Source: JAEUHO01 sp046350655
Lineage (GTDB): Bacteria > Planctomycetota > PLA2 > JAEUHO01
Direction of reading: 5' to 3'
DNA: 64,000 nt
NCBI GenBank assembly: GCA_046350655.1
Contig: JAXMAB010000007.1
Coordinates: forward strand, 186,001 to 250,000
Position numbers and translations under genes: made by a program. Under the pieces are notes generated by a model. That model had not been told where the DNA came from, made no database searches, and worked only from the letters and a program-made list of their open reading frames with translations. Positions 42,413 to 49,116 of the stretch are shown piece by piece; positions within the stretch are counted from its first letter, which is position 1, and each line of letters opens with the position of its first letter.

Positions 42413-44143
42413 CTACGCCGCGCCGGCCATGCCCCGCTGGGGCGGTCGGTGGACGATCATCCGCACGTCCTCCGGCAGCAGCGCGCGCAGTTCCTCGAGC
42501 GGGCTGCCGCGCAGCATCTTTTCGAGCGCGGTGCGGCGCGAGCCGCCGACGTGCACCTCGACGACGCCGAGCGTGACCGCGTGGTCCGCGATCACCGCCA
42601 TCGGCGACGACGTCAGCTCGTAGAGCGTGCGCACGGGGATGTTGCGGTCCTGCGCGCACTTGCGCGCGTACGCGAACACGCGCTCGGCCTCGGGGTCGAG
42701 CGCGGGGTCGAGGCCCTCGCCGGGCCGCTCGCCGAAGACGAACGACGCCTCGCGCAGCAGCGCGACGACGACGGGCGCGCCGAGCTCGATGGCGCGGTCG
42801 AACGCGCGGTCCACGACCCACGTGTCGCCGCGGGTCGCGACGAGGAGGCGGGGCGCGTCGGCGGGGAACGGGACCTTCTCGACCGGCCGGGCGATCGCGC
42901 GGTAGCTGCGGAAGCCGAAGCGCAGGAGCAGCCCGGTGCCGAGCACCACGCCCGCGAAGGCGAGCGCCTGCGGCTTCTCGATCCCGATCGTGACCCACAC
43001 CGCGCCCATGAACCCGGCGACGGCGTAGAGGCCGATCCGCTCGCGGCGGCCGATCCCGGGGCGGCGGCTGCGCGCGGTCGCGAAGCCGTTGAGCGCGATG
43101 GCGCCGACGACGCCGATGGCGTAGAGCGACGCGAGGCCCGCGAGGTCGTTCTGGACGAAGAGGACGACCACCGGCGCGATGGTCGCGGTGCCCAGCGCGA
43201 TCAGCGGCACGCCGTAGCGGTTGAGGCGGGCCATCGCGCGCGGGAGCTCGCCGTCGCGCGCCATCGAGAACTGGACGCCGAGCATGCCCGTGATGGCGGT
43301 GCTGGCGGCGGAGAGCAGCAGCAGCGCGAAGACGACCGACGCGCCCTTCGCGAAGCCCGGGCCGACGTAGTGCTCGGCCAGCGCCCGCAGCATGTCCTCC
43401 TCGCGCCCGCGGAGCTCGGCCTCGGGGATCGAGGCCGCGTTCATGGCGAGCGCGAACACGACGTTCAGCGTCACGACCTCGAGCGCGACGGGCCAGATCG
43501 TGCGGCGCGCCGTCTTCGCGACCGGCGCCACCATGATGCCGGTCATGTTGGCGACGGCCTCGACGCCCGAGAGCGCGAGCACGATGTGGACGAGGCGCGT
43601 CCAGTGGACGGCGGGCGTCGCGTGGGGCACGTCGAGCTGCGCGGCGCCGAGGTGCGGCGTCGCGAACGCGGCGACGACGAGGTAGCAGACGAAGGCGGCG
43701 GCCGCGATCCACAGCGCGAGGACGCCGGCGCGCTTGGGGCCGAAGAAGTGGACGACGCCGAGGAGCAGCAGCGCGACGACCGCGAGCAGGTCCGGTCGCG
43801 GGAGCCCGAGGTAGTGGAACGCGTCGAGCGCCGACAGCGCCGCCGTGACGGTGTAGTCGGCGAAGAGGAGGAGGCCGCCGATGACGCCGAGGACCGGCGC
43901 CTGCTCGCGGGCCGCGGCGTAGACGCCGCCGCCCTCGGGGTAGGCGCGGCAGATGACCGTGTACGCGCCGGCGACGACCAGCAGCACCCCGGCCATCGCC
44001 AGGACGTAGACCAGCGACTCGTGGCCGGTGGCCGCGAACGCGATCCCGAGCACGTAGAGCCGCGACGTCCCCCAGTCGCCGAACAGCATGGGCCCGGCGT
44101 GGTACCAGGCGAGCTCGCGGGGACGCTTGCCGAACGAGAGCAT
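42413..44143 (-). CDS. APC-superfamily transporter with C-terminal Usp-like domain
   Basis: 576 residues. About twelve hydrophobic helices (YVLAMAGVLLVVAGAYTVIC; VLGVIGGLLLFADYTVTAALSALD; AVVALLLLGVVHFFG and so on) with the APC feature YPEGGGVYAAARE near helix 2. From about residue 440 the chain is soluble: APRLLVATRGDTWVVDRAFDRAIELGAPVVVALL and VITDHAVTLGVVEVHVGGSRR-type sequence resemble a Usp/nucleotide-binding domain, as in some bacterial amino acid permeases. An amino acid or cation-coupled uptake role is inferred; substrate unknown. ATG 44143 precedes the first conserved segment. Confidence 0.85.
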   Translation of the reverse strand: MLSFGKRPRELAWYHAGPMLFGDWGTSRLYVLGIAFAATGHESLVYVLAMAGVLLVVAGAYTVICRAYPEGGGVYAAAREQAPVLGVIGGLLLFADYTVTAALSALDAFHYLGLPRPDLLAVVALLLLGVVHFFGPKRAGVLALWIAAAAFVCYLVVAAFATPHLGAAQLDVPHATPAVHWTRLVHIVLALSGVEAVANMTGIMVAPVAKTARRTIWPVALEVVTLNVVFALAMNAASIPEAELRGREEDMLRALAEHYVGPGFAKGASVVFALLLLSAASTAITGMLGVQFSMARDGELPRAMARLNRYGVPLIALGTATIAPVVVLFVQNDLAGLASLYAIGVVGAIALNGFATARSRRPGIGRRERIGLYAVAGFMGAVWVTIGIEKPQALAFAGVVLGTGLLLRFGFRSYRAIARPVEKVPFPADAPRLLVATRGDTWVVDRAFDRAIELGAPVVVALLREASFVFGERPGEGLDPALDPEAERVFAYARKCAQDRNIPVRTLYELTSSPMAVIADHAVTLGVVEVHVGGSRRTALEKMLRGSPLEELRALLPEDVRMIVHRPPQRGMAGAA

Positions 44144-44295
44144 GGCGGTCGGTGCCGGTCAGGTCCCTGGGCCCGCCCCCGACGTCGGGACGGACCGGGG
44201 GCCCGGCAGGGCCCTCCTCACGTCGCGCGGGGTGGCGCCGGCGTCCGGGAGGCGGCCTCGAAGGGCCAGCCTCCGGGAGCCCGGCGCCCCCGCGG

Positions 44296-44424
44296 TTAGG
44301 GGTTCTTGCGGATCCGCGGCGAGCGGCGACGCTGCTTGTGCGTCTGCCCGGCCTTGGTCTTGCCCTGCTTGAACTTGCCGCGGAACGAACCGCCGCGGGT
44401 CGTCTTCTTGCGCTTCGTCGACAT
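44296..44424 (-). CDS. 42-residue highly basic protein
   Basis: Lys/Arg-rich throughout (STKRKKTTRGGSFRGKFKQG ... QRRRSPRIRKNP), no acidic residue, no hydrophobic core. It has one of the best Shine-Dalgarno sites in the window (AGGAGG, 6 nt before ATG 44424), with TACACT 21 nt upstream, so it is probably strongly translated. The TRGG.FRGKF pattern is faintly like ribosomal protein bTHX, and an rRNA-binding role is plausible, but the match is too short to name. The gene lies beside a tRNA gene on the opposite strand. Confidence 0.7.
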   Translation of the reverse strand: MSTKRKKTTRGGSFRGKFKQGKTKAGQTHKQRRRSPRIRKNP

Positions 44425-44445
44425 GGAGCCTCCTGCGTTCCGGGG

Positions 44446-44451
44446 AGTGTA
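44446..44451 (-). promoter_or_regulatory. -10 element (TACACT) for the 42-aa basic protein
   Basis: TACACT on the minus strand, 21 nt before ATG 44424, with AGGAGG in the leader: a leadered contrast to the leaderless genes. Confidence 0.5.
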
Positions 44452-44568
44452 GGCGGATCCGCCCAACCGCGAAGCGTCCGGGGCACCACCCCCGTCCGAG
44501 CGGTTCCCCCGTCCCGTTCCTTGCCACCCCCCCTCGTCGTCCCCTACCCTCTCGCGCCGCGGTCCCGT

Positions 44569-44644
44569 GCCTGCATAGCTCAGTGGTTAGAGCGGCGGCT
44601 TCATAAGCCGTAGGTCCGTGGTTCAAATCCACGTGCAGGCACCA
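44569..44644 (+). tRNA. tRNA with CAT anticodon (Met elongator or Ile2)
   Basis: Full cloverleaf with encoded CCA: acceptor GCCTGCA/TGCAGGC, D-arm GCTC/GAGC, anticodon stem GCGGC/GCCGT around TTCATAA (anticodon 44602-44604), variable loop AGGTC, T-arm CGTGG TTCAAAT CCACG. The G1-C72 pair and lack of three G-C pairs in the anticodon stem argue against initiator tRNA. CAT could be elongator Met or, if the C is modified to lysidine, Ile2; sequence alone cannot decide. Confidence 0.93.
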
Positions 44645-44693
44645 TCACACCTCGTGACCGGCCAAGGGGGCCGAGCCGGACCACGGCGCCCGC

Positions 44694-44715
44694 TGGATTT
44701 GAACCACGGACCTAC
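44694..44715 (-). repeat. Inverted 22-nt fragment of the tRNA 3' half
   Basis: The reverse complement of these 22 bases is identical to tRNA bases from the 3' side of the anticodon stem through the T-loop (GTAGGTCC...ATCCA). It lies 50 nt downstream of the tRNA in opposite orientation, so a read-through transcript could pair with the tRNA. Confidence 0.85.
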
Positions 44716-44842
44716 AGGGGGCCACTCTCCTCGAGGAACTTGGGGCCCTGAGCGAGCGCAGCGAGCGAGGCAGGCCGCCGGAGGGGGCGACAGCCCCCTC
44801 ACAAGGACGGCCGTACGGCGGTCGGTGCGTTGCGCCCCGCCG

Positions 44843-44866
44843 CCGTGGTGCAAGTCCACGTGGACG
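44843..44866 (+). repeat. Degenerate direct copy of the tRNA T-arm
   Basis: CCGTGGTGCAAGTCCACGTG... matches the tRNA T-arm and 3' acceptor at about 20 of 24 positions, in the same orientation. With the inverted fragment it marks tRNA debris after the gene. Confidence 0.6.
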
Positions 44867-44940
44867 CCCCACCCCCGACGGCCCCCGCTCCAATGACCTC
44901 CGGTCCGCACCGGCCTCCGGCAGCGCCGGGCAGGGGGGAC

Positions 44941-44946
44941 TAGACT
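44941..44946 (+). promoter_or_regulatory. -10 element (TAGACT) of a leaderless transcript
   Basis: TAGACT, six bases (GCGCTC), then GTG 44953, which opens a 35-codon frame leading into the lipoprotein gene. Confidence 0.5.
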
Positions 44947-44952
44947 GCGCTC

Positions 44953-45060
44953 GTGCTCGCTCCAGGGAACCATGTTGGCGACCGCCAACCCGACGCTGCG
45001 CCCCGACTAGCACTCGCGCCTCCCCTGAAGCGAGGGACTTCACTGGCACGCCACACATGA
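44953..45060 (+). CDS. 35-aa leader ORF coupled to the lipoprotein gene
   Basis: GTG 44953 sits at leaderless spacing from TAGACT and the frame runs 36 codons to TGA at 45058-45060, overlapping ATG 45057 of the lipoprotein gene as ATGA. The product (begins VLAPGNHVGDRQPD, ends SLARHT) has no recognisable domain and is Arg/Pro-rich, so translation of the frame may matter more than the peptide. The coupling and promoter spacing are seen; expression is inferred. Confidence 0.4.
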   Translation: MLAPGNHVGDRQPDAAPRLALAPPLKRGTSLARHT

Positions 45061-46139
45061 AACGACCGAAGTCCTACTTCCGCCGACTTGTCTACGCTCT
45101 GCTGCTCGGGGTCGTGACGTGCGTCGGCGCTGGGCTCACGTCCTGCAGCCAGCAAGACCCCGAGTCGGTCGTGGGTTGGACTCGGGAGATCGAGGATGAA
45201 CTGGAGGAACTCGCAGCGTACGAATCGCTGATCTTCGATCTCGACTACCACGACTCAGAATCGCCAGTCTACGACCGACTTCTCGCGTCCGATGACGTCC
45301 TTCGCTCCGGCACTGTGCAGTTGGCAGAGCCGGAAGCGATTCGAAGACTGTCACGCGCGGAAGTTGTGATCGTGCCCGATGTACACACGAATCCAACAAT
45401 CGCCACCCGGGCGTCCGGTTTGCTGCGGCGAGTGACGTCGCTCGGTCCGACGCCTCGGCTTCCGCCTACCGTGTTCTTCGAGCTGTTGCCTTCGGACACG
45501 GAACGAGAACTGCAGCTTGCGGGAGTCGCTGTTGGGCGAGGGGATCGGCTGCCGCTACGGCGGTTGCTCGCGAGCAACATCCCGTGGCCTCTGTCCGGCT
45601 ATGCGAACTTCCTCGAGACTGCCTTCTCTCTCTCGGCGACGGTAAGGTGCATGATGCCAGCGAAGTGCCAGGCAGTTCTGCCGGAGGATACCCCGGACGA
45701 TCAGCGTACGATCATGAACCCAAGTTGCGCGTGGGTGGGATCGACGAGAGTGCCGAGCACTCATCAGCAAATTCTCATCACCAACAATCGCTTCCTTGTC
45801 GCGACGAACATATGGAGGGCTGGGCGTGAGGGCGGAGAGTCCCAACTCTGGATGCTGATCGGGTGCGCGCATGTGCTGGAGGTCCAAGGCGTTGCCACAG
45901 AACTGCGTCGCGCCGGCGTTCGCGTTGCGGTGGTCGTCCTGCAGTCGGATCAGCTCGATCTGGCAGCGGTTCGGGCGGGTCGCGGCGAACTCGTCGGGTC
46001 CTGGCTCGAGCTCGCGCCCGACGTGTTCCGGGCACCGAGCGAGCGCAGCGCGAAGGCGTGGGAGGACCGGCTGAAGCTGCAGCGAAGTTTGTCGAGGTGG
46101 GACCCGAAGCGGACGCGCCCGGCAGCCCAACGCAAGTGA
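45057..46139 (+). CDS. Lipoprotein with ChaN/TraB (Tiki superfamily)-like fold, likely acquired
   Basis: 360 residues. Lipoprotein signal (RRLVYALLLGVVTCVGAGLTSC) with Cys at residue 30. The body has VVIVPDVHTNPTIATRASGLLRR followed by FFELLPSDTERELQLAG, and later WMLIGCAHVLEVQGVATELRRAGVRVAVV; the two G/PxxH-type histidine motifs and the helix order recall the ChaN/TraB/Tiki superfamily (haem-binding or metallopeptidase-like). Activity is not assigned. Codon use is visibly less GC-biased than neighbours (A/T third positions are common). It follows a tRNA with tRNA debris and a coupled leader ORF, consistent with acquisition. Confidence 0.6.
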   Translation: MKRPKSYFRRLVYALLLGVVTCVGAGLTSCSQQDPESVVGWTREIEDELEELAAYESLIFDLDYHDSESPVYDRLLASDDVLRSGTVQLAEPEAIRRLSRAEVVIVPDVHTNPTIATRASGLLRRVTSLGPTPRLPPTVFFELLPSDTERELQLAGVAVGRGDRLPLRRLLASNIPWPLSGYANFLETAFSLSATVRCMMPAKCQAVLPEDTPDDQRTIMNPSCAWVGSTRVPSTHQQILITNNRFLVATNIWRAGREGGESQLWMLIGCAHVLEVQGVATELRRAGVRVAVVVLQSDQLDLAAVRAGRGELVGSWLELAPDVFRAPSERSAKAWEDRLKLQRSLSRWDPKRTRPAAQRK

Positions 46140-46160
46140 CGCGGCGTCGCCCTGTCACCC

Positions 46161-46185
46161 CCGGAGCAAGACAGTTCTGCTCCGG
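46161..46185 (+). terminator. Hairpin after the lipoprotein gene
   Basis: CCGGAGCA and TGCTCCGG pair around a 9-nt loop, 22 nt after the stop at 46139. Confidence 0.55.
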
Positions 46186-46229
46186 CGAATCCCCTCCCGG
46201 GTAGGTCGAGCCGCGACGTTGCGACCTGC

Positions 46230-46249
46230 CAGGTTCCGCCCGGAACCTG
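46230..46249 (-). terminator. Hairpin after the SUFU-domain gene
   Basis: CAGGTTCC and GGAACCTG pair perfectly around GCCC, 37 nt downstream of the SUFU gene's stop on the minus strand. With 46161-46185 it separates two convergent genes. Confidence 0.6.
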
Positions 46250-46285
46250 TGAACTGGACGCGATCGGCGCGTTGCGCGCCGCCGG

Positions 46286-47128
46286 CTACCAGAACCGCCA
46301 CCACGGTCGGCGGGAACGAGGCCGGGCACCGGTCACCGCGCACGGCCGCGCCGGGTCGAGCGGGACCAGGTCCGTGCCCGATGCGTCGAGTCGGTCGACC
46401 AGGGCGTCCGCACCGCGCTCGAGTTTCAACGCGCACTCGGCGTCGGTGAGATAGGTCAGCCACAGGAAGCGGATCGTCTTCCCGCCGACCTCGATCGGAC
46501 CGAAGCCCTCGGGCAGCCCCATCCCCGCCGGCAGGAACATCGCCGTCGTGAGCAGGGTCTTGCGGTCGTAGGGCTCCGGCGGATCGTCGTTCGGCACCGT
46601 GTGAAAGGGCCCGAGCCACGTCTGGAGCGCGTGCGGGAACCGGGCGAGCCGCTTCTGGACCGCGAGTTGCCACGGCCCTCCCTCGAACGTCCCCGCGTCG
46701 GACGACCGGCGCCCCGCCGGCAGGCCGGGCGTGTCCGCCGGCAGGAACTGCACGGTCTCGACGTGCCGCCACTGCTCCGCGCCCTCGGGGACCGTCTGCG
46801 GGAGATCCGACATCCCTCGCGTGATCACCCGCCAGTACCCGAATTCCTCGTTCGGCGGGAAGAGGTACAGGTCCACGTGCACGAACGGGCTCACCCACTC
46901 GTGGAGCACCGTGAACGACCCGAGCCGTCGGGTCAGCTCGGCGTCGAACGCCTGCATCTCCTCGCTCTCGACGTGCTCATGGCCTTCGAGCACCGACGTG
47001 GCGTCGTCGCGCGACCGGACGCGATCGCCGTGCCGGATCACGCGGCTGCCACCGGGCGACACCTCGGGCTCGCCCTCCTCCTCCGGCCCCCCGTCCCGCC
47101 CGCCGCCGAGGTTCGCGCCGTCCTTCTT
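46286..47128 (-). CDS. Suppressor-of-fused (SUFU) domain protein
   Basis: 280 residues. After an acidic, probably disordered N-terminus the chain matches the SUFU domain: VLHEWVSPFVHVDLYLFPPNEEFGYWRVITRGMSD, VQFLPADTPGLPAGRR, ETLLTTAMFLPAGMGLPEGFGP-type sequence and IRFLWLTYLTDAECALKLERG. Bacterial SUFU-domain proteins are commonly immunity proteins of polymorphic toxin systems. No toxin gene is next to it. ATG 47128 has TAGGTT 7 nt upstream, so it is leaderless despite lying 125 nt downstream of the SH3 gene on the same strand. Confidence 0.85.
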   Translation of the reverse strand, partial: KKDGANLGGGRDGGPEEEGEPEVSPGGSRVIRHGDRVRSRDDATSVLEGHEHVESEEMQAFDAELTRRLGSFTVLHEWVSPFVHVDLYLFPPNEEFGYWRVITRGMSDLPQTVPEGAEQWRHVETVQFLPADTPGLPAGRRSSDAGTFEGGPWQLAVQKRLARFPHALQTWLGPFHTVPNDDPPEPYDRKTLLTTAMFLPAGMGLPEGFGPIEVGGKTIRFLWLTYLTDAECALKLERGADALVDRLDASGTDLVPLDPARPCAVTGARPRSRRPWWRFW

Positions 47129-47135
47129 CATGGCG

Positions 47136-47141
47136 TGGAAC
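47136..47141 (-). promoter_or_regulatory. -10 element (TAGGTT) of the leaderless SUFU mRNA
   Basis: TAGGTT, seven bases, then ATG 47128 on the minus strand. Confidence 0.55.
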
Positions 47142-47210
47142 CTACCACCTCCCAGCCGCGGGCGCGCCCCGCGGAGCGTCGCCCCGCGCCTCATCCCGCG
47201 GTCGTGCGCC

Positions 47211-47231
47211 CGGGACCGCGAGGCCCGTCGG
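47211..47231 (+). repeat. Dispersed repeat copy between SUFU and SH3 genes
   Basis: CGCGAGGCCCGT at 47218-47229 (one mismatch), preceded by CGGGAC. Confidence 0.7.
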
Positions 47232-47253
47232 CCGACCGAGCGGACGCACTCGA

Positions 47254-47865
47254 TCAAGCGCCCTCGCCGTTGCTCCGCGCGAAGCGCCGCGCGACCGACG
47301 ACGCGCGAACGGACCACGTCTCCCACAGGCCGACCACGCCGACGATCGGGATCGTGAACGTCGCGCCGAAGGTCACCCCGCCGGGCCGCTGCATCGCGAG
47401 CAACGCCAGCCCCCCCACGAGCAGCAGGCCGCTCACGATGAACCCGACCGGCCCGAACCACACGTGACGCGCAACGCGCGTCTCGCCCGGGATCCAGCCG
47501 CCCTTCGCCCCCATCTCGACGCGCACCCACGTCTCGCCGGCGAGTTCCGAAACCTCGACGGGCGCGAACGACGTACCGCGGCGCAGCGTCCGCAGGACCG
47601 GCGCGGACGACGCCGGCGCCTCGCGCAACTCGACGGCGAGCGCCGCCAGCACGACGTCGTTGTCCGCGACGTCGTGCAGCGGCGCGCTCGGCGGCGCCCA
47701 GCCGCGCCGCCCCTGCGTGTCCACCCGCCTCCGCCACACGCCCTCCGCGGTGCGCTTCTTCTCCACGAGGTGCGCGAGGCCCCCCGCCGGCAGCGTCGCG
47801 ACGACCCCGGACCGCGGGTCGATCCGCGTACGCAGCTCGATGGGACCGTCCGCGCGCACGCGCAT
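47254..47865 (-). CDS. Protein with two SH3-like domains and a C-terminal membrane pair
   Basis: 203 residues. The first 125 form two bacterial-SH3-like units (DGPIELRTRIDPRSGVVATLPAGG...WRRRVDTQGRRGWAPPSA and PVLRTLRRGTSFAPVEVSELAGETWVRVEMGAKGGWIPGE), which typically bind peptides or wall fragments. Two hydrophobic helices follow (GPVGFIVSGLLLVGGLALLAM; FTIPIVGVVGLWETWS). There is no N-terminal signal, so the SH3 part is probably cytoplasmic unless the topology is reversed. ATG 47865 follows TACGCT by 24 nt. No catalytic motif. Confidence 0.7.
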   Translation of the reverse strand: MRVRADGPIELRTRIDPRSGVVATLPAGGLAHLVEKKRTAEGVWRRRVDTQGRRGWAPPSAPLHDVADNDVVLAALAVELREAPASSAPVLRTLRRGTSFAPVEVSELAGETWVRVEMGAKGGWIPGETRVARHVWFGPVGFIVSGLLLVGGLALLAMQRPGGVTFGATFTIPIVGVVGLWETWSVRASSVARRFARSNGEGA

Positions 47866-48010
47866 CCTGGGCTCCGTGGGGCGGCGCGGAGCGTAGCCGA
47901 CCGCACGTCCGCGCGCGAGCGCGGCCCGCGTCACCCCGCGGCGCGACGCAGCAGGTGGCGCACGATCCGGCGCCGACGCGCGGAAGCCGTCGGACGCGGT
48001 CGTCGTCCCA

Positions 48011-48054
48011 GGGACGCGAGGCCCGGCCCGCGACGCAACGGGCCTCGCGTACCC
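48011..48054. repeat. Inverted pair of dispersed repeats ending at a start codon
   Basis: Core 48015-48026 and its reverse complement (48038-48049, one mismatch) form a hairpin with arms of about 15 bases (GGGACGCGAGGCCCG / CGGGCCTCGCGTACCC). The second arm ends directly before ATG 48055. Confidence 0.85.
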
Positions 48055-48624
48055 ATGCCCCCGACCGCCCCCCTCGGTCCCACGCACCCGGCAGGCCCCG
48101 CGGCCCCTGCCGCCCCGTCGGCCCCGTCCCCCGCCCCGGACGGCGCGCGCCGGACCGCGCGCAACGGCCGGTGGCGTCGCCGCCACCGCTCGGACGGCCC
48201 CGGATGGAGCGCGCCCCGGATCATCGCCGTGGTCGTCGCCGTGGCGTTGCTCACGGGGATCGCCGGGAACGGGCTCCTGTCGGCGCTCAATCCACCGGGT
48301 CGCGGGGACGGCGCGGTGCGTTGGCACCTGCACCGCCTCGTGGACGAGATCGCGCGATACCGCCGCGAGGTCGGTCGCGTACCGCCGTCGCTCGAGGCGC
48401 TCGGCCTCGGCGAGGCACCGGCCGACCGCGGCGCGGCGGCCGGCGCCGAGGCGCCGCGCGGGCGCGGGCTGAAGCTCGAGCGCGACGGCGTCCCGCTCGA
48501 CCCGTGGGGCCAGCCGTACGTCTACACCGTGCTCGACGAGGACCGCGGCGCGTTCGAGTTGCGCTGCGCCGCCGACGACACGGTCCTCGAGACGGCGGAC
48601 GACGTCGTCGCGGGGCTGCCGTGA
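48055..48624 (+). CDS. Anchored protein with GspG-like C-terminal domain (first of three)
   Basis: 189 residues. A Pro/Ala cytoplasmic N-terminus and Arg cluster precede one helix (IIAVVVAVALLTGIAGNGLLSAL). The periplasmic part has the pseudopilin GspG C-terminal layout: WHLHRLVDEIARYRREVGRVPPSLEALG, then VPLDPWGQPYVYTVLDEDRGAFELRC. The type II secretion prepilin signal (GFTLIE-like) is absent, so it is anchored, not a cleaved pseudopilin. The start falls exactly at the end of a repeat hairpin. Translationally coupled to the next gene (GTGA). Confidence 0.75.
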   Translation: MPPTAPLGPTHPAGPAAPAAPSAPSPAPDGARRTARNGRWRRRHRSDGPGWSAPRIIAVVVAVALLTGIAGNGLLSALNPPGRGDGAVRWHLHRLVDEIARYRREVGRVPPSLEALGLGEAPADRGAAAGAEAPRGRGLKLERDGVPLDPWGQPYVYTVLDEDRGAFELRCAADDTVLETADDVVAGLP

Positions 48625-49085
48625 GCGAAGCCGACGCGCACGACGAGACGGGCACGAGCCGCCCGCGGCGGCGACGGAGGACCGCGTGGCGGGTCGTCAC
48701 GTCGATCGTCGGGGTCCTGCTCGGCGTGGCCGTCGTGAAGGAACTCATGTGGCCGCGGTCGTGCCCGGGCTCGTCCGAGGACGTCGCGGCCATGGCGCTG
48801 CGCAACGTCGCGTGCGCGATCGATGCGTACAAGGCCGCACGTCGAACGCTCCCGCCGTCGCTCGAGGCGCTGACGCGGCCGCCGAATCCGTCGGAGGCAC
48901 CAGCTCCGTCGGTCGCGGCGGACGACGAGCCGGCGCCGTGGATCGAGCGGATCCCGCTCGACCCGTGGGGCGCGCCGTACGCATACCGGATCACGGACGA
49001 ACGGCGCAACCGCTACGAGCTGCGATCGGCCGGCGAGGACGGGCGCCTCGGCACGGCCGACGACGTCGTGGAGACGGGGCGGTGA
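48621..49085 (+). CDS. Anchored protein with GspG-like C-terminal domain (second of three)
   Basis: 154 residues. Arg-rich N-terminus, one helix (VVTSIVGVLLGVAVVKELMW), then NVACAIDAYKAARRTLPPSLEALTRPP and RIPLDPWGAPYAYRITDERRNRYELRSAGEDGRLGTADDVVETG, the closest of the three to GspG's DPWG.PY.Y...SLGADG..GG. No prepilin cleavage motif. GTG 48621 overlaps the previous stop (GTGA). The T2SS GspG domain normally binds calcium and packs in a filament; here the anchor form suggests another use of the fold. Confidence 0.8.
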   Translation: MSEADAHDETGTSRPRRRRRTAWRVVTSIVGVLLGVAVVKELMWPRSCPGSSEDVAAMALRNVACAIDAYKAARRTLPPSLEALTRPPNPSEAPAPSVAADDEPAPWIERIPLDPWGAPYAYRITDERRNRYELRSAGEDGRLGTADDVVETGR

Positions 49086-49116
49086 GCGGGCGCCGAGGCC
49101 GTGGGACCCGCAGGCG

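Noticed and set aside
44296..44424. Naming the 42-aa basic protein as ribosomal protein bTHX
   Set aside because: The similarity is a few Lys/Arg/Gly positions only; the conserved tail of bTHX is not matched.
40062..44489. A 1475-codon minus-strand frame spanning the exporter ATPase, adaptor and APC genes
   Set aside because: Only its last 235 codons (the ATPase) are real; the remainder is anti-frame of other genes with no domain.
44618..44896. A 92-codon plus-strand frame after the tRNA
   Set aside because: Its residues (VQIHVQAPS, LDLNHGPTG) are translations of tRNA T-arm fragments, the usual false ORF at tRNA ends; no domain or promoter.
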